A DNA stretch of 64,000 nucleotides, taken from positions 51,566 through 115,565 of the forward strand of contig WLPU01000003.1 of the NCBI GenBank assembly GCA_009698615.1, in the 5' to 3' direction. This stretch comes from Actinomycetota bacterium. Its GTDB lineage: Bacteria > Actinomycetota > Actinomycetes > Nanopelagicales > Nanopelagicaceae. The notes under the pieces are model-generated. The model was given only the letters and a program-made list of their open reading frames with translations. It had not been told where the DNA came from and made no database searches. Shown here in pieces: positions 53,169-62,526 of this stretch. Position 1 is the stretch's first letter. Each line of letters opens with the position of its first letter. A program made the position numbers and the translations under genes.

Positions 53169-54179
53169 ATGTCAGAGCTCAAAGTTGCTGTTGTCGGCGC
53201 GGGGATGATGGGTGCTGATCATGTAAAGCGAATTACACAACGCATAAAAGGCGCGCAAGTAAGTTGGATTATCGAGCCAGATCTTGCACGGGCACAGGCT
53301 GCCGCTATTGATACACCAGGGGCAAAGGTTGCTGCAACGTTGGATGAGGCAATAAACAAAGGCGACATTGATGCCGTACTCATAGCATCGCCTGGACAGT
53401 TTCATGAAGCAGGAATGATGACTACTTTAAAGGCTGGCCTTCCGACTTTGTGCGAAAAACCTCTGACTCCCGACCCCGAATCCGCATTGCGTGTAGTAGA
53501 GGCGGAGCAAGCCTTAGGGAAGAGATTTATTCAAGTGGGATTCATGCGCCGATACGACAAAGAATATATGGAGCTGCATGATCTAATTGCTGCAAAAAGC
53601 ATGGGAGAGCTATTAGGGCTTCGCTGCCAACACCGCAATCCCTCAGTTCAAGATTCTTACACCAATTCAATGTTGATCACCGATTCAGTCGTTCATGAGA
53701 TTGACATCGTTCGCTACCTGACCGGATCTGTCATCAAAGCAATCGAAGTAAAGCATTTTCGGCGAAATAGCACTGCACCCGAGCGCTTAAACGAGCCAAT
53801 TCTTGCGCTCTTAGAAACCGAATCTGGAATTCTTGCTGATGTCGAAATGAATGTCTCTGTAAAATTCGGATATCAAGTTAAGACCGAGGCTCTGTTCGAA
53901 AATGGAATTATGGAGATCGGGCGCACATCTGGCTCAACAAAGTGGCAAAACGGCAAGTTCGGTGGCGAGGAACACCTGTCTTATACAACGCGATTCAACG
54001 ATGCTTATGATTTTGAAATCCAGCAATGGGTCAATTCAACAAAACTGGGCCAGGTACACGGTCCTTCAGTTTGGGATGGTTACCTTGTTGCAGCGGCATG
54101 TAAAGCAGGAGTCGAAGCGATGGAAACCGGCAAGCGCGTAGACGTGAAGTACGAAAAGGCGTTGCCCCTATACAAATAG
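53169..54179 (+). CDS. iolG: myo-inositol 2-dehydrogenase (Gfo/Idh/MocA family)
   Basis: First step of inositol breakdown, oxidising myo-inositol to scyllo-inosose with NAD. 336 aa: Rossmann motif VVGAGMMGADH, signature CEKPLTPD near residue 97 and the active-site His pair region DSVVHEIDIVRYL near residue 175. AAGGA with 7-nt spacing favours the ATG at 53169 over the adjacent GTG at 53166. Last gene of the iol run. Confidence 0.9.
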   Translation: MSELKVAVVGAGMMGADHVKRITQRIKGAQVSWIIEPDLARAQAAAIDTPGAKVAATLDEAINKGDIDAVLIASPGQFHEAGMMTTLKAGLPTLCEKPLTPDPESALRVVEAEQALGKRFIQVGFMRRYDKEYMELHDLIAAKSMGELLGLRCQHRNPSVQDSYTNSMLITDSVVHEIDIVRYLTGSVIKAIEVKHFRRNSTAPERLNEPILALLETESGILADVEMNVSVKFGYQVKTEALFENGIMEIGRTSGSTKWQNGKFGGEEHLSYTTRFNDAYDFEIQQWVNSTKLGQVHGPSVWDGYLVAAACKAGVEAMETGKRVDVKYEKALPLYK

Positions 54180-54192
54180 GTTGACGTCGCGC

Positions 54193-56121
54193 CTAATCAG
54201 TTTGTAGTTGAGGCAAATCTTTAAACCAATTCAACGCTTGAGGATTGGCCAGGGCATCGGTATTTCGTACCTCTCGGCCGTTAACTATGTCGCCGACCGC
54301 AAGCTCTACAAGTTTGTTGCTTTTTGTGCGGGGTAATTCGGGAGCGGCAATAATTTTTTCTGGTACATGGCGAGGGCTGGCTTGTGTTCGAAGTGCTTTC
54401 TTTATCTCTGCGGTGAGGGTTTCATCAAGGTGTGACCCTGATTTAAGAGTAATGAAAAGGAGGACCCGCGTATCTCCATCCCAATCTTGCGAGACGGCCA
54501 AGGATTCCTGAATTTGTGGGAAAGTTTCAACAACTCTATAAATTTCAGCGGTACCAATGCGTACACCTTTTGAATTTAGAGTCGCATCGCTTCGGCCATA
54601 AAGAGTAAATCCACCAGTCGCAGATTTAGAAGCAAAGTCACCGTGGGTCCATACTCCGGGAAAACCTTCGTAGTATGCACTCCGATAGAGCTCATCTGCT
54701 GGGTCATTCCAAAATCCCAGTGGTTTAGAAGGAAATGGCACAGTGCAGACAAGTTCCCCCTTAACATCGAGGTCAGCAGATTTTCCAGATGAATCAAAAA
54801 CATCAGTTGCCATTCCAAGTGCTGGACCTTGTAACTCGCCTCGGTACACCGGCAAAGTTGGAATTCCGATGAGGAAACAGCCACAAATATCTGTGCCACC
54901 AGAGAATGAAACAAGGTGAACATCTTTCTTCACATCCGAGTAGATGTAGTCAAAACTCTCTGGACTCAAGACCGAACCAGTCGAGGCGATAGTGCGCAAA
55001 TTCCTCAAAGCATGGTTCTTGATTGGACTGATGCCCTCTTTATGTGATGAATCAATAAATTTCGCTGAAACCCCCAGAAAGGTCAGTTCTTCCGACTCGG
55101 CTAGATCAAAGACCCGCATGGAAGTTGGATACATGGGGGATCCGTCGTAAAGAACGATGGTGACCCCGTGTTGCAAGACGCACGTCAACCAATTCCACAT
55201 CATCCAACCGCAGGTCGTGAAATAGAAGGCTTTATCCCCCGGCTTGATTCCTAAATGATAAATGTGTTCTGCTGCGCCTTTGAGCAAAATCCCTGCACCG
55301 CTATGAATGATGCACTTTGGTTTTCCAGTTGTTCCGCTTGAAAAGAGGACGAAGGCTGGATGGTTAAATGGTAGACGTAAGAATGTCAGAGGCTTCCCAC
55401 GGTGGGGAGCGATCCACTGATCAAAAGTAGTAAATAAATCGTGTTGATCCGCAATCAGAATTGTTTTAACCAACGTTGGAAGGCTGGCTTGGATTTCTTT
55501 CAATCGCGGTATGCAATCAAATTCTTTTCCGGCGTAAAAATAAGAGGAGGATGCAAGTAAGAATTTTGGTTCAATTTGCCCAAAACGATCAACAACGGCG
55601 CTAGGAGCAAAATCTGGCGATGCAGTACTGACAACGGCGCCAATGCTGATTGCGCCAAGTGCGTAGATCAGAGTTTCAGTGACATTGGGGACCCATGCGA
55701 CAACCCGATCACCAGGCACGACCCCTTCTGCCCTCAGGGCACTTGCCACTGCGGCAACGCTTTCACGCAACTGCGCCCACGTGATTTCACTTCGAGTTCC
55801 ATCTTCAAGAATCGAAACTATGGCGGTATCCGCATCCTTACCTTTTGCAAGTAAGTTTTCAGCCAGGTTGATTCTGGCATCAAGGAAAAATTGAGCATTC
55901 ATGAAATCTTTACCAGGCTTGTAGTACTGGCTTCCCTTTTCGCCAACTATTGCAGCGTCGTCCCACACTTGTGACCAAAAAAGCCCAGGGTTCTCAATGC
56001 TCCACCTATGCAGATCAGAGTAAGAATCAATCGAAGTTCCAGTCTGACTTCTCACTACATTCATAAGCTGTGTAAGAGCGCTGGCCTTAATCTCTTGCGG
56101 CGATGGCTCCCATAATTTCAC
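54193..56121 (-). CDS. aacS: Acetoacetyl-CoA synthetase
   Basis: Activates acetoacetate with ATP and CoA, so acetoacetate can be used for carbon. 642 aa, close to the usual 650. AMP-binding P-loop LFSSGTTGKPKCIIHSGAG near residue 258, GRSDATLNSKGVRIG near residue 510, and the C-terminal lysine in PRTKSNKLVE. The N-terminal WEPSPQEIKAS and FWSQVWDD are typical for this family and not for acetyl-CoA synthetase. Divergent from a 3-hydroxybutyrate-dehydrogenase-like gene (112-bp gap), which fits ketone-body use. Confidence 0.92.
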   Translation of the reverse strand: MKLWEPSPQEIKASALTQLMNVVRSQTGTSIDSYSDLHRWSIENPGLFWSQVWDDAAIVGEKGSQYYKPGKDFMNAQFFLDARINLAENLLAKGKDADTAIVSILEDGTRSEITWAQLRESVAAVASALRAEGVVPGDRVVAWVPNVTETLIYALGAISIGAVVSTASPDFAPSAVVDRFGQIEPKFLLASSSYFYAGKEFDCIPRLKEIQASLPTLVKTILIADQHDLFTTFDQWIAPHRGKPLTFLRLPFNHPAFVLFSSGTTGKPKCIIHSGAGILLKGAAEHIYHLGIKPGDKAFYFTTCGWMMWNWLTCVLQHGVTIVLYDGSPMYPTSMRVFDLAESEELTFLGVSAKFIDSSHKEGISPIKNHALRNLRTIASTGSVLSPESFDYIYSDVKKDVHLVSFSGGTDICGCFLIGIPTLPVYRGELQGPALGMATDVFDSSGKSADLDVKGELVCTVPFPSKPLGFWNDPADELYRSAYYEGFPGVWTHGDFASKSATGGFTLYGRSDATLNSKGVRIGTAEIYRVVETFPQIQESLAVSQDWDGDTRVLLFITLKSGSHLDETLTAEIKKALRTQASPRHVPEKIIAAPELPRTKSNKLVELAVGDIVNGREVRNTDALANPQALNWFKDLPQLQTD

Positions 56122-56233
56122 ATCGCGATATTACGCGTTAAATGCCTTGGCAGGAACAAGACGCTTTGCTAGTGTCACCATGCGGTCTTTTTGACGTTGC
56201 CCTGAGGACAGGAGTTTTAGAATTTCTCACCTT

Positions 56234-57028
56234 TTGAATGGCAAACGAGTATTTATAACTGGCTCCTTTCAAGGCATTGGCCTTGGCATAGCAACTGTTT
56301 TTGCACGCGAAGGCGCATCAGTTGTTTTGCACGGCTTGGGGGATGAAACAGTTGTAGCAAACGCTGAAACCCAAGTAAAAAGCGCTGGCGCAGCCAAAGT
56401 TGAAAGTTTTGTTTCAGATTTAAAAGATTCTCTCGCAACTGAAAAGTTGATTGCGCAGATACTTGAAGGTGGCCCGATCGACATTTTGGTAAATAACGCT
56501 GGGATTCAACACACTGCGACTGTAGATCAGATGCCGCGCGAAAAGTGGAATGAGATTATTGCCGTAAATCTCTCATCATATTTTGACACTATGAGGCTGT
56601 TGCTTCCGCCGATGGCAGCACGCGGTTATGGTCGAGTAATAAACATCGCATCAGTTCATGGACTTGTGGCATCGGTTGCAAAATCTCCCTACGTTGCAGC
56701 AAAACATGGCGTTATCGGATTAACAAAAGTTGCAGCCCTTGAGTATGCATCCTCCGGTAGCCGCGAATCCGGTGGTATTACCGTCAATGCAATCTGTCCT
56801 GGCTGGGTTGAAACCGCCCTCATTCAACCGCAAGTTCAGGCACGAGTTGAGAAATTTGGCGGGGATCACCTGGCAGGCATTGCCGACTTGCTTAGTGAAA
56901 AACAACCATCGGGCAGAATGTCGAGCCCTCTAGATATTGGTGAATTGGCGTTATCACTTTGCGGCAACTCCGCACACAACATCACAGGGGCATCTATACC
57001 CATCGATGGTGGTTGGACGGCTCAGTAA
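56234..57028 (+). CDS. 3-hydroxybutyrate dehydrogenase-like SDR
   Basis: 264 aa SDR: motif TGSFQGIG, NNAGIQH, catalytic YVAAK, and TVNAICPGWVETALIQPQVQAR, closely resembling D-3-hydroxybutyrate dehydrogenases. It would oxidise 3-hydroxybutyrate to acetoacetate, the substrate of the divergent acetoacetyl-CoA synthetase. An in-frame stop at 56192 leaves the TTG at 56234 as the only usual start codon. Substrate by context; a related hydroxyacid cannot be excluded. Confidence 0.82.
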   Translation: MNGKRVFITGSFQGIGLGIATVFAREGASVVLHGLGDETVVANAETQVKSAGAAKVESFVSDLKDSLATEKLIAQILEGGPIDILVNNAGIQHTATVDQMPREKWNEIIAVNLSSYFDTMRLLLPPMAARGYGRVINIASVHGLVASVAKSPYVAAKHGVIGLTKVAALEYASSGSRESGGITVNAICPGWVETALIQPQVQARVEKFGGDHLAGIADLLSEKQPSGRMSSPLDIGELALSLCGNSAHNITGASIPIDGGWTAQ

Positions 57029-57092
57029 GCACTTGCTATTGTTTGCCGCTCGCACTTTACATTCAAGCATTGCTCAGCCATAGGGGACTGTC

Positions 57093-57593
57093 ATGAGAAT
57101 TCAACACCGTCGAGTTTCAACTTCTGCGTTCCTTGCAGTATCCCTTTCGGTTGCAGTACTTATTCTTAGCGCCTGTGGAGGTTCAACTGTGTCGGATTCA
57201 TCAACAAATATTCCAACTGTTAGCGGCGAAAAAGGTTCGAAGCCCACGATCTTTGCCCCATCTGGGAAGCCACCAACTACGCTAATAACTAAAGACATAT
57301 TTGAAGGAACTGGCACAGCTGCTGTCACAACATCGACAATGACCGTCCATTACACGCTGATGGCGTGGTCAACTGGCAAGGTTGTTGACTCGTCATGGGA
57401 TGGCGGATCACCTGCAACTTTTCCATTGGGTCAAGTAATTAAAGGTTGGCAAGAAGGTATTCCCGGTATGAAAGTTGGCGGACGTCGCCTTCTGGTAATC
57501 CCGCCTGATTTGGGGTACGGCGCTGCCGGTGGTGGGCCAATTGGGCCCAACGAAACTCTCATTTTCGTTGTCGATGTCGTAGGTATCGCTTAA
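57093..57593 (+). CDS. FKBP-type peptidyl-prolyl cis-trans isomerase lipoprotein
   Basis: 166 aa lipoprotein. Signal peptide with hydrophobic core ending LILSACGG, so Cys28 is the lipid-attachment residue (lipobox LSAC). A Ser/Thr/Pro-rich spacer leads to a C-terminal FKBP domain: VHYTLMAW, GQVIKGWQEGIPGMKVGGRR and PDLGYGAAGGG. It helps fold exported proteins at the membrane outer face. Ribosome site AGGGGA 5 nt before the ATG. Confidence 0.92.
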   Translation: MRIQHRRVSTSAFLAVSLSVAVLILSACGGSTVSDSSTNIPTVSGEKGSKPTIFAPSGKPPTTLITKDIFEGTGTAAVTTSTMTVHYTLMAWSTGKVVDSSWDGGSPATFPLGQVIKGWQEGIPGMKVGGRRLLVIPPDLGYGAAGGGPIGPNETLIFVVDVVGIA

Positions 57594-57613
57594 CTCATCG
57601 GAGAATTCACTAA

Positions 57614-57631
57614 GGATTCCGCTAGGAATCC
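57614..57631 (+). terminator. Hairpin after the FKBP gene
   Basis: GGATTCC-GCTA-GGAATCC gives a 7-bp stem with a 4-nt loop, 21 bp after the stop. No U-tract follows, so terminator function is weakly supported. Confidence 0.35.
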
Positions 57632-57764
57632 AGGGAGAAGTTCTGGGCTAACTAGTCAAGAATCCTCTTTGTAAGGGTGAGAAGAAGGCGTTTCCATGGG
57701 CGCGGAATCAAATACTCCAAGAATTTGGTTCTCCTTCTCGCCTTTATGCTTTTAAATTGGTGCA

Positions 57765-58358
57765 TTGATCTCAGGAAAATACATTTACCTGTATCGAGAA
57801 AACGGGCGAGTCCATACTCCGGACTACCGTTCCTTTAGTCCCAGCCGTAGCCTTCGTCATGTGAATATCCGCCAGTTTGAACCAAGCGACCTACCCATGA
57901 TTCATGAGTTCTTTGACCAGATGGGCGTGGAGACTGTTGGGTTCTTCAACTATGACAACATAAATCGAAACTTCGCGGTGAAATTTGTTGACGAAAAGAA
58001 TAAATCTATTATTCGGTGGTTAGCCGAAGAAGATGGAGTGATGATCGGTTATGTCTTCTTGTGGGATATAGACACGACTTTGCCGTGGTTAGGCGTTGCT
58101 GTTCGTGACGACCGCAAAGGGCAGGGAGTCGGAAAGAAACTAGTTGCGTTTGCTAATAATTGGGCTGAAGTAAATGGAAAAGGTGGAGTCCTACTCATTA
58201 CCGCCAAACATAACGAACGCGGCCAAGGACTCTATGAATCAACGGGATATGTGAAGTATGGAGTCCACCCTTCAGGCGAACTTCTCTATATCAAGCGTTT
58301 TATTTCTTTCGTGGATCCCGAAACCGAAGGCAGATTGCCACACATTCCAGGCTTTTAA
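57765..58358 (+). CDS. GNAT-family N-acetyltransferase
   Basis: 197 aa. The GNAT domain spans about residues 34-175: NIRQFEPSDLPMIHEFF, the acetyl-CoA loop VRDDRKGQGVGKKLV near residue 110 and YESTGYVKYG near 162. The start is uncertain: TTG at 57765 opens the frame, while the domain itself begins near a GTG at 57861. Neither has a strong ribosome site. Substrate unknown. Confidence 0.75.
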   Translation: MISGKYIYLYRENGRVHTPDYRSFSPSRSLRHVNIRQFEPSDLPMIHEFFDQMGVETVGFFNYDNINRNFAVKFVDEKNKSIIRWLAEEDGVMIGYVFLWDIDTTLPWLGVAVRDDRKGQGVGKKLVAFANNWAEVNGKGGVLLITAKHNERGQGLYESTGYVKYGVHPSGELLYIKRFISFVDPETEGRLPHIPGF

Positions 58359-58400
58359 AGTTTAATTTTCTGGGCAGCGGTGTAAAAAGATTTTACTCAT

Positions 58401-59504
58401 CTAAAACTTTGGGATCGGAATCCATCGCGGTCCACCACTTAGAGCGACAGATTCGTCTGCTAGTTGCGGCACCGTAAATTGCCAACCGTGTTGATCTGTA
58501 CTTTGCGTGGTGAGTTTATTTGCGAAGATCATTTCAGCCAGGGGGTCAACACTTGCACCTGGGGCAGAAAATTCAATTGAGTGCGTTTGTGCATCAATTA
58601 TTGAAGCAATTTGTGAGTGCCAAGCATCATAAACATGCCAGGAGATCGGCACCTTTGAATCAGTGAGGTAATCATTCATATGGAGAAGGCGAGATAACCC
58701 GCCCTGGCACGTTGTATCCATACGGATGATGTCAACTGCTTCGGTATCAATAAAAGCTTGCGGATGGTAGAGATGAGTTTCTTCATCGCCACTTGCAAGT
58801 GGGACCGATAAAAGAGATCGAAGCTGGCGAAGTTCTGCAAGGCTACCTTGTACAAATGGATCTTCCACCCATGCTAGATCTAAACCATGAACAATTTTCA
58901 TCGCATCTGCGGGAGTTCTACACGACCACGCAAGATCTGTGGCAACGGGACAAAGTTTTGTATCGAGTGCCGCGATAATGCGTTCGCGAGTGAGTTCTGG
59001 TGTTGCACCAACCGGAAGTTTTACTCCCTCTGCTCCCGCATCAACTGCTGCTTGCACCTCCCACGCAATCTCTTCTGGCCCACGCGAAGGTGGATAGCCG
59101 ATAACTGCCCACGTAGATATTTTCTTTGTGGCTTTTCTAAATCGCTGGGCAACCGTGGTTTCTTGGCTTCGCGCTACCGCGTCGTGCACAGCAAGATCAA
59201 CCAGTGAAAATCCTTTCAGCGCGGCGCCAGCCGAAAGTGAAGTGCTGGCTTGCCTCAGCAAAGTATCCCAAGCAACCAGGGGGTCGCCAGAAAAGATTTC
59301 CGAATAAGGCTTTGCAATCAAATTATTCACGGCTTCAGTCACTGGCGCTCCGCGATCTAATGAAAAAGAAGTACCGATAGTCCCATCGTCTAGTTCTGCA
59401 GTGACAACGCAATAAGTACGGGCTTTGATTACATAATTACCCAATTGCACAGGGTCAGGAAGTGTCAGAACAACTCGTCGCCCCCGAAGACTCTTGAGTT
59501 TCAT
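58401..59504 (-). CDS. Mandelate racemase/muconate lactonizing enzyme family protein
   Basis: 367 aa enolase-superfamily enzyme that abstracts a proton alpha to a carboxylate. Visible metal ligands are the Asp in DLAWSCRT near residue 195, Glu in WVEDPF near 221 and an acidic residue in SGDEETH near 244. The second-strand base motif, usually KxK, reads KLP, so only one lysine is kept. A late His is in ISWHVYDAWH. Divergent from an SDR 130 bp away, suggesting a sugar-acid dehydration route. Specificity unknown. Confidence 0.8.
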   Translation of the reverse strand: MKLKSLRGRRVVLTLPDPVQLGNYVIKARTYCVVTAELDDGTIGTSFSLDRGAPVTEAVNNLIAKPYSEIFSGDPLVAWDTLLRQASTSLSAGAALKGFSLVDLAVHDAVARSQETTVAQRFRKATKKISTWAVIGYPPSRGPEEIAWEVQAAVDAGAEGVKLPVGATPELTRERIIAALDTKLCPVATDLAWSCRTPADAMKIVHGLDLAWVEDPFVQGSLAELRQLRSLLSVPLASGDEETHLYHPQAFIDTEAVDIIRMDTTCQGGLSRLLHMNDYLTDSKVPISWHVYDAWHSQIASIIDAQTHSIEFSAPGASVDPLAEMIFANKLTTQSTDQHGWQFTVPQLADESVALSGGPRWIPIPKF

Positions 59505-59634
59505 CGGGTATTCAGCCTTTCGCTTTTGATCCTGAGCATGATTTGGACTCTAACATTTGCGCCGAACACACGGTAGCCTTCGTGGAAATTAATCACTGTA
59601 TTTTCTCGCTATCCGTGAAATGTAAGGATTTTCA

Positions 59635-60396
59635 ATGTGGCGCAATGATGCTGGGCTCAGCGGCAAGAGCGTTGTAGTCACTGGTGCAGCGGGAGGAATT
59701 GGTAGCGCCGTTGTTCAAGGATTTGCGCAAGCGGGCGCTCATGTTCTTCTTATCGATATGCCGGGGAAGTCACTAAAACAGATGTGCCAGGGATTGCCGG
59801 GGCTTGGACATAACTATTTAGAGATTGATTTATCGGACCTGTCCGGACATTCACTAATTTTTGAAACCGCCCAATCAATGGCACCACTTGCGGCCCTTGC
59901 ACATTGCGCTGCAGTGTCACGACGACGCGCAGACGTTGATGATGTTACTGAAGCCGATTGGGATATTCAGTTAGATACCAATCTTAAAACAACATTTTTT
60001 CTCAATAGGGCAGCGCGCACATCTTTTAAGAAGCACAAAAGTGCTGGATCGATTATCAATTTTGCGTCCCAAGCCTGGTGGAGTGGTGGCTTTGGGGGAT
60101 CAGTAGTTTATGCAGCGAGTAAGGGAGGAGTGGTTTCACTGACTAAAGGCCTTGCACGAGCATTTGCTGCCGATAGAGTGCGCGTGAATGCAGTTTCTCC
60201 CGGTGGAGTAGATACCCCGATGATGGTCGCAGATCAAACTCCCGAAGCTCTCGCAAACTTTGTTTCAATGATTCCAGTGGGACGATTAGCCAATCCAGAA
60301 GAATTAGTTGGAGCAGTACTTTTCTTGGCGTCGGATTCATCGAGTTATGTGACCGGTACCGTCATGAACGTCTCTGGCGGGCAGTTGATGTATTAG
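59635..60396 (+). CDS. Short-chain dehydrogenase/reductase (SDR)
   Basis: 253 aa. NAD(P) motif TGAAGGIG, catalytic YAASK, end TGTVMNVSGGQLMY. The NNAG motif is replaced by AHCAAVS. Ribosome site AAGGA with 7-nt spacing. Divergent from the enolase-superfamily gene and probably part of the same catabolic route. Substrate unknown. Confidence 0.82.
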   Translation: MWRNDAGLSGKSVVVTGAAGGIGSAVVQGFAQAGAHVLLIDMPGKSLKQMCQGLPGLGHNYLEIDLSDLSGHSLIFETAQSMAPLAALAHCAAVSRRRADVDDVTEADWDIQLDTNLKTTFFLNRAARTSFKKHKSAGSIINFASQAWWSGGFGGSVVYAASKGGVVSLTKGLARAFAADRVRVNAVSPGGVDTPMMVADQTPEALANFVSMIPVGRLANPEELVGAVLFLASDSSSYVTGTVMNVSGGQLMY

Positions 60397-60454
60397 GCAA
60401 AGACGCCCTTATTTAAAATTGTTCGCTTAAACTTTGTATCACCCTAAGTCTGGC

Positions 60455-60460
60455 TATAGT
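60455..60460 (+). promoter_or_regulatory. Candidate -10 box of a leaderless promoter
   Basis: TATAGT ends 7 nt before the ATG at 60468, which supports that start over the internal ATG at 60486. A TTGTAT 15 bp further upstream could be the -35. Confidence 0.5.
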
Positions 60461-60467
60461 TTTCCAG

Positions 60468-61757
60468 ATGGGTAGAATTAAGACCATGAAGCGCTTGATT
60501 ATGTTAACCGTCTCCGTAATTCTGGTTTGCACTTCTATGACTCCAGGCGCAGATGCGGCCGCCAAAGCTGGTGGATCTTGTAAGCAGTTTGGGGCATTCT
60601 CAACCTTTGCTGGCCTTAAGTACACATGCATTAAATCCGGCAAGAAATTAGTGTGGAGCAAGGGCGTAAAAGTCATACCACCTATGAATACTCCTACTCA
60701 ATCGACAGATGATGACTCTGTCTATATTTCCAGACTGATTGTTTATCGCTATGTAAATGGAGTTTTAGAACGGCAAGCCACCACTTCTGGCAAGTTCTTT
60801 ACTACCGATTCTCGTAAAGTTTCAACATTTGATCCCATTCGAGTCAAAGCCTACGAAGAGATTCGTGCCCAAATTACAAGCGCACCGCATCCAAATTTTG
60901 TTTTCAATTGGGATGTTAAGGCCAACTTCCCGCCCGAAATCGCCACATATAGCAAAGATTATGTGGAAGCAGCAGCAAGTTTTTGGGGTTGGGTTTTCAA
61001 AGAGCAAGTCAATGTTCCGGCTCAATTAGTAACAGAGCAAGATTTAGAATGGGAAAAGACTCAAGAGCTTAAATTCAGCGATACCGTCAATATCTTGACT
61101 CTCTTTACTACTGACGGCTATAAAAACCAGACCCCTTGGATGGGAGGTGGTGGGCACTACTGGCATAAAAGTCCGGATGATCCCAACACTTATTCATTAC
61201 TGAATTTTCAAACACCGAGCTATGCCAGCACCGGGGCCATAGCCTCGACGTGGGTAATGGTTCCGGCGCACGAAGTGACTCACATAATCCAGGATTATTA
61301 TCGCAAGGGAATCGGCGATCCAGATATCACGTCCTTTGATCTACGCACAAATGCAACTTTTCAAGAAGGCACCGCAACACTTTTTGGTTTTGGCATTGCG
61401 ATGAAGAATCTTGGTTGGTATAGCGATGGTTTAGATGAGTATTTCTATAGCAATTTCAAGAACGACCGATACTGGAAACCTGTAACTACTTTGGACGACG
61501 TGATTAATGTTCTTCAGCAAACTGAAGCACGTACCAATGACTCCACGCATCAATCCTCATATCCCATGGGCGCGATGCTCTATGAATGGGTGATTGCTAA
61601 GTACGGATTCAATGCTTATGTAAGGATTTTGGAGAACCTGCCAAAGTATTCAGATTATTCTGACACCATCAAAGCCTCACTTGGAATAAGCAAAGCTGAG
61701 CTCTATAAAGGAGCCGCGCCATACATTCTTGCAGCCTTTAAGAGGGTCAAAATTTAA
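60468..61757 (+). CDS. Secreted putative zinc metallopeptidase with CxKSGKKLxW module
   Basis: 429 aa. Signal peptide about residues 7-31 (MKRLIMLTVSVILVC, then ADAAA). Next is a short module with two Cys (GGSCKQFG and YTCIKSGKKLVWSKG). The main domain contains PAHEVTHIIQDYY with the zinc motif HEVTH at residues 268-272, and FQEGTATLFGF with Glu300, a possible third ligand as in gluzincins. No named family was recognised, so peptidase activity is inferred from the motif. The Cys module recurs in the truncated protein at 63549. Confidence 0.65.
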   Translation: MGRIKTMKRLIMLTVSVILVCTSMTPGADAAAKAGGSCKQFGAFSTFAGLKYTCIKSGKKLVWSKGVKVIPPMNTPTQSTDDDSVYISRLIVYRYVNGVLERQATTSGKFFTTDSRKVSTFDPIRVKAYEEIRAQITSAPHPNFVFNWDVKANFPPEIATYSKDYVEAAASFWGWVFKEQVNVPAQLVTEQDLEWEKTQELKFSDTVNILTLFTTDGYKNQTPWMGGGGHYWHKSPDDPNTYSLLNFQTPSYASTGAIASTWVMVPAHEVTHIIQDYYRKGIGDPDITSFDLRTNATFQEGTATLFGFGIAMKNLGWYSDGLDEYFYSNFKNDRYWKPVTTLDDVINVLQQTEARTNDSTHQSSYPMGAMLYEWVIAKYGFNAYVRILENLPKYSDYSDTIKASLGISKAELYKGAAPYILAAFKRVKI

Positions 61758-61875
61758 TTAGGTTGTGAGAGACTCGAACCTCAATAGGGGCTATGTAGTC
61801 ACGTAGCCCTAATGTGGATGTAATGGATTTTGGAATGTCTCCCTTATTAGGGATAAAGCCTGACATCTTTTAGGG
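61755..61875. repeat. Intergenic element copy A (diverged three-copy repeat)
   Basis: Left box GGTTGTGAGAGACTCG (61761-61776), central ATGTGGAT (61812) and right box TATTAGGGAT (61845). The arms ATTAGG (61757-61762) and CCTAAT (61808-61813) can pair. An alternative hairpin, GGGCTATG/CGTAGCCC (61788-61809), may help end the upstream transcript. Spacing from centre to right box is 33 nt, as in the other two copies. Confidence 0.6.
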
Positions 61876-61912
61876 TGTATAGATTTATGAGCAAACCAGC
61901 ACCGTGTAAGAG

Positions 61913-61918
61913 TAGGCT
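61913..61918 (+). promoter_or_regulatory. Candidate -10 box of a leaderless promoter
   Basis: TAGGCT ends 6 nt before the ATG at 61925; no ribosome site is present. Confidence 0.4.
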
Positions 61919-61924
61919 CGATTC

Positions 61925-62458
61925 ATGACTGAGCGTCAAGAATTTAAAGTTCTACGCACTTATGACGATTTTGAACTTCGCGAGTACCTGCCTTGCGTCA
62001 TCGCCGAGGTGAAAGTTTCTGCCCAGTATTCAATTGCATCGAGTAGCGCTTTCTCCACATTATTTAATTACATTTCAAAGGGAAATAAGGCGTCAGAAAA
62101 AATCGCGATGACTGCTCCAGTAATCACCGCACAAAAGGCACAAGGATCGGAATCCGCCGAATGGTACGTCTCGTTTGTAATGCCATCCGGTAGCACCTTT
62201 GGTCACTTGCCACATCCCAACGATTCGCAAGTCAAATTACGCGAATTAGATACCGAAACATGTGTTGCCAAGTCATTCCGTGGAAAAGCAACCGATGAAC
62301 TATCACGAAAGAAAGTTAAAGAACTTCGCGCAAGCGCTTCTAAAGCCAACATCGCGATCTCTGATGAAACGCGAATCTGTCGTTTTGATCCGCCTTTTAA
62401 ACCTGGCTTCTTGCAGTACAACGAAATCGTGATTCCAGCGTATCTTGAGGCTATCTAG
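61925..62458 (+). CDS. SOUL-family heme-binding protein
   Basis: 177 aa. The SOUL domain fills the protein: FKVLRTYDDFELREYLPCVIAEV at the start, FSTLFNYISKGNKASEKIAMTAPVI near residues 39-61, and VSFVMPSGSTF. Bacterial members are cytoplasmic and of unclear function, possibly heme binding. It is flanked by copies A and B of the intergenic repeat. Confidence 0.85.
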   Translation: MTERQEFKVLRTYDDFELREYLPCVIAEVKVSAQYSIASSSAFSTLFNYISKGNKASEKIAMTAPVITAQKAQGSESAEWYVSFVMPSGSTFGHLPHPNDSQVKLRELDTETCVAKSFRGKATDELSRKKVKELRASASKANIAISDETRICRFDPPFKPGFLQYNEIVIPAYLEAI

Positions 62459-62526
62459 TTTCGGCTCGGAGATAGGTATATACAGGCCAACTACTTTTAG
62501 AATTTGGATCCAATTCTCGGATGCAC

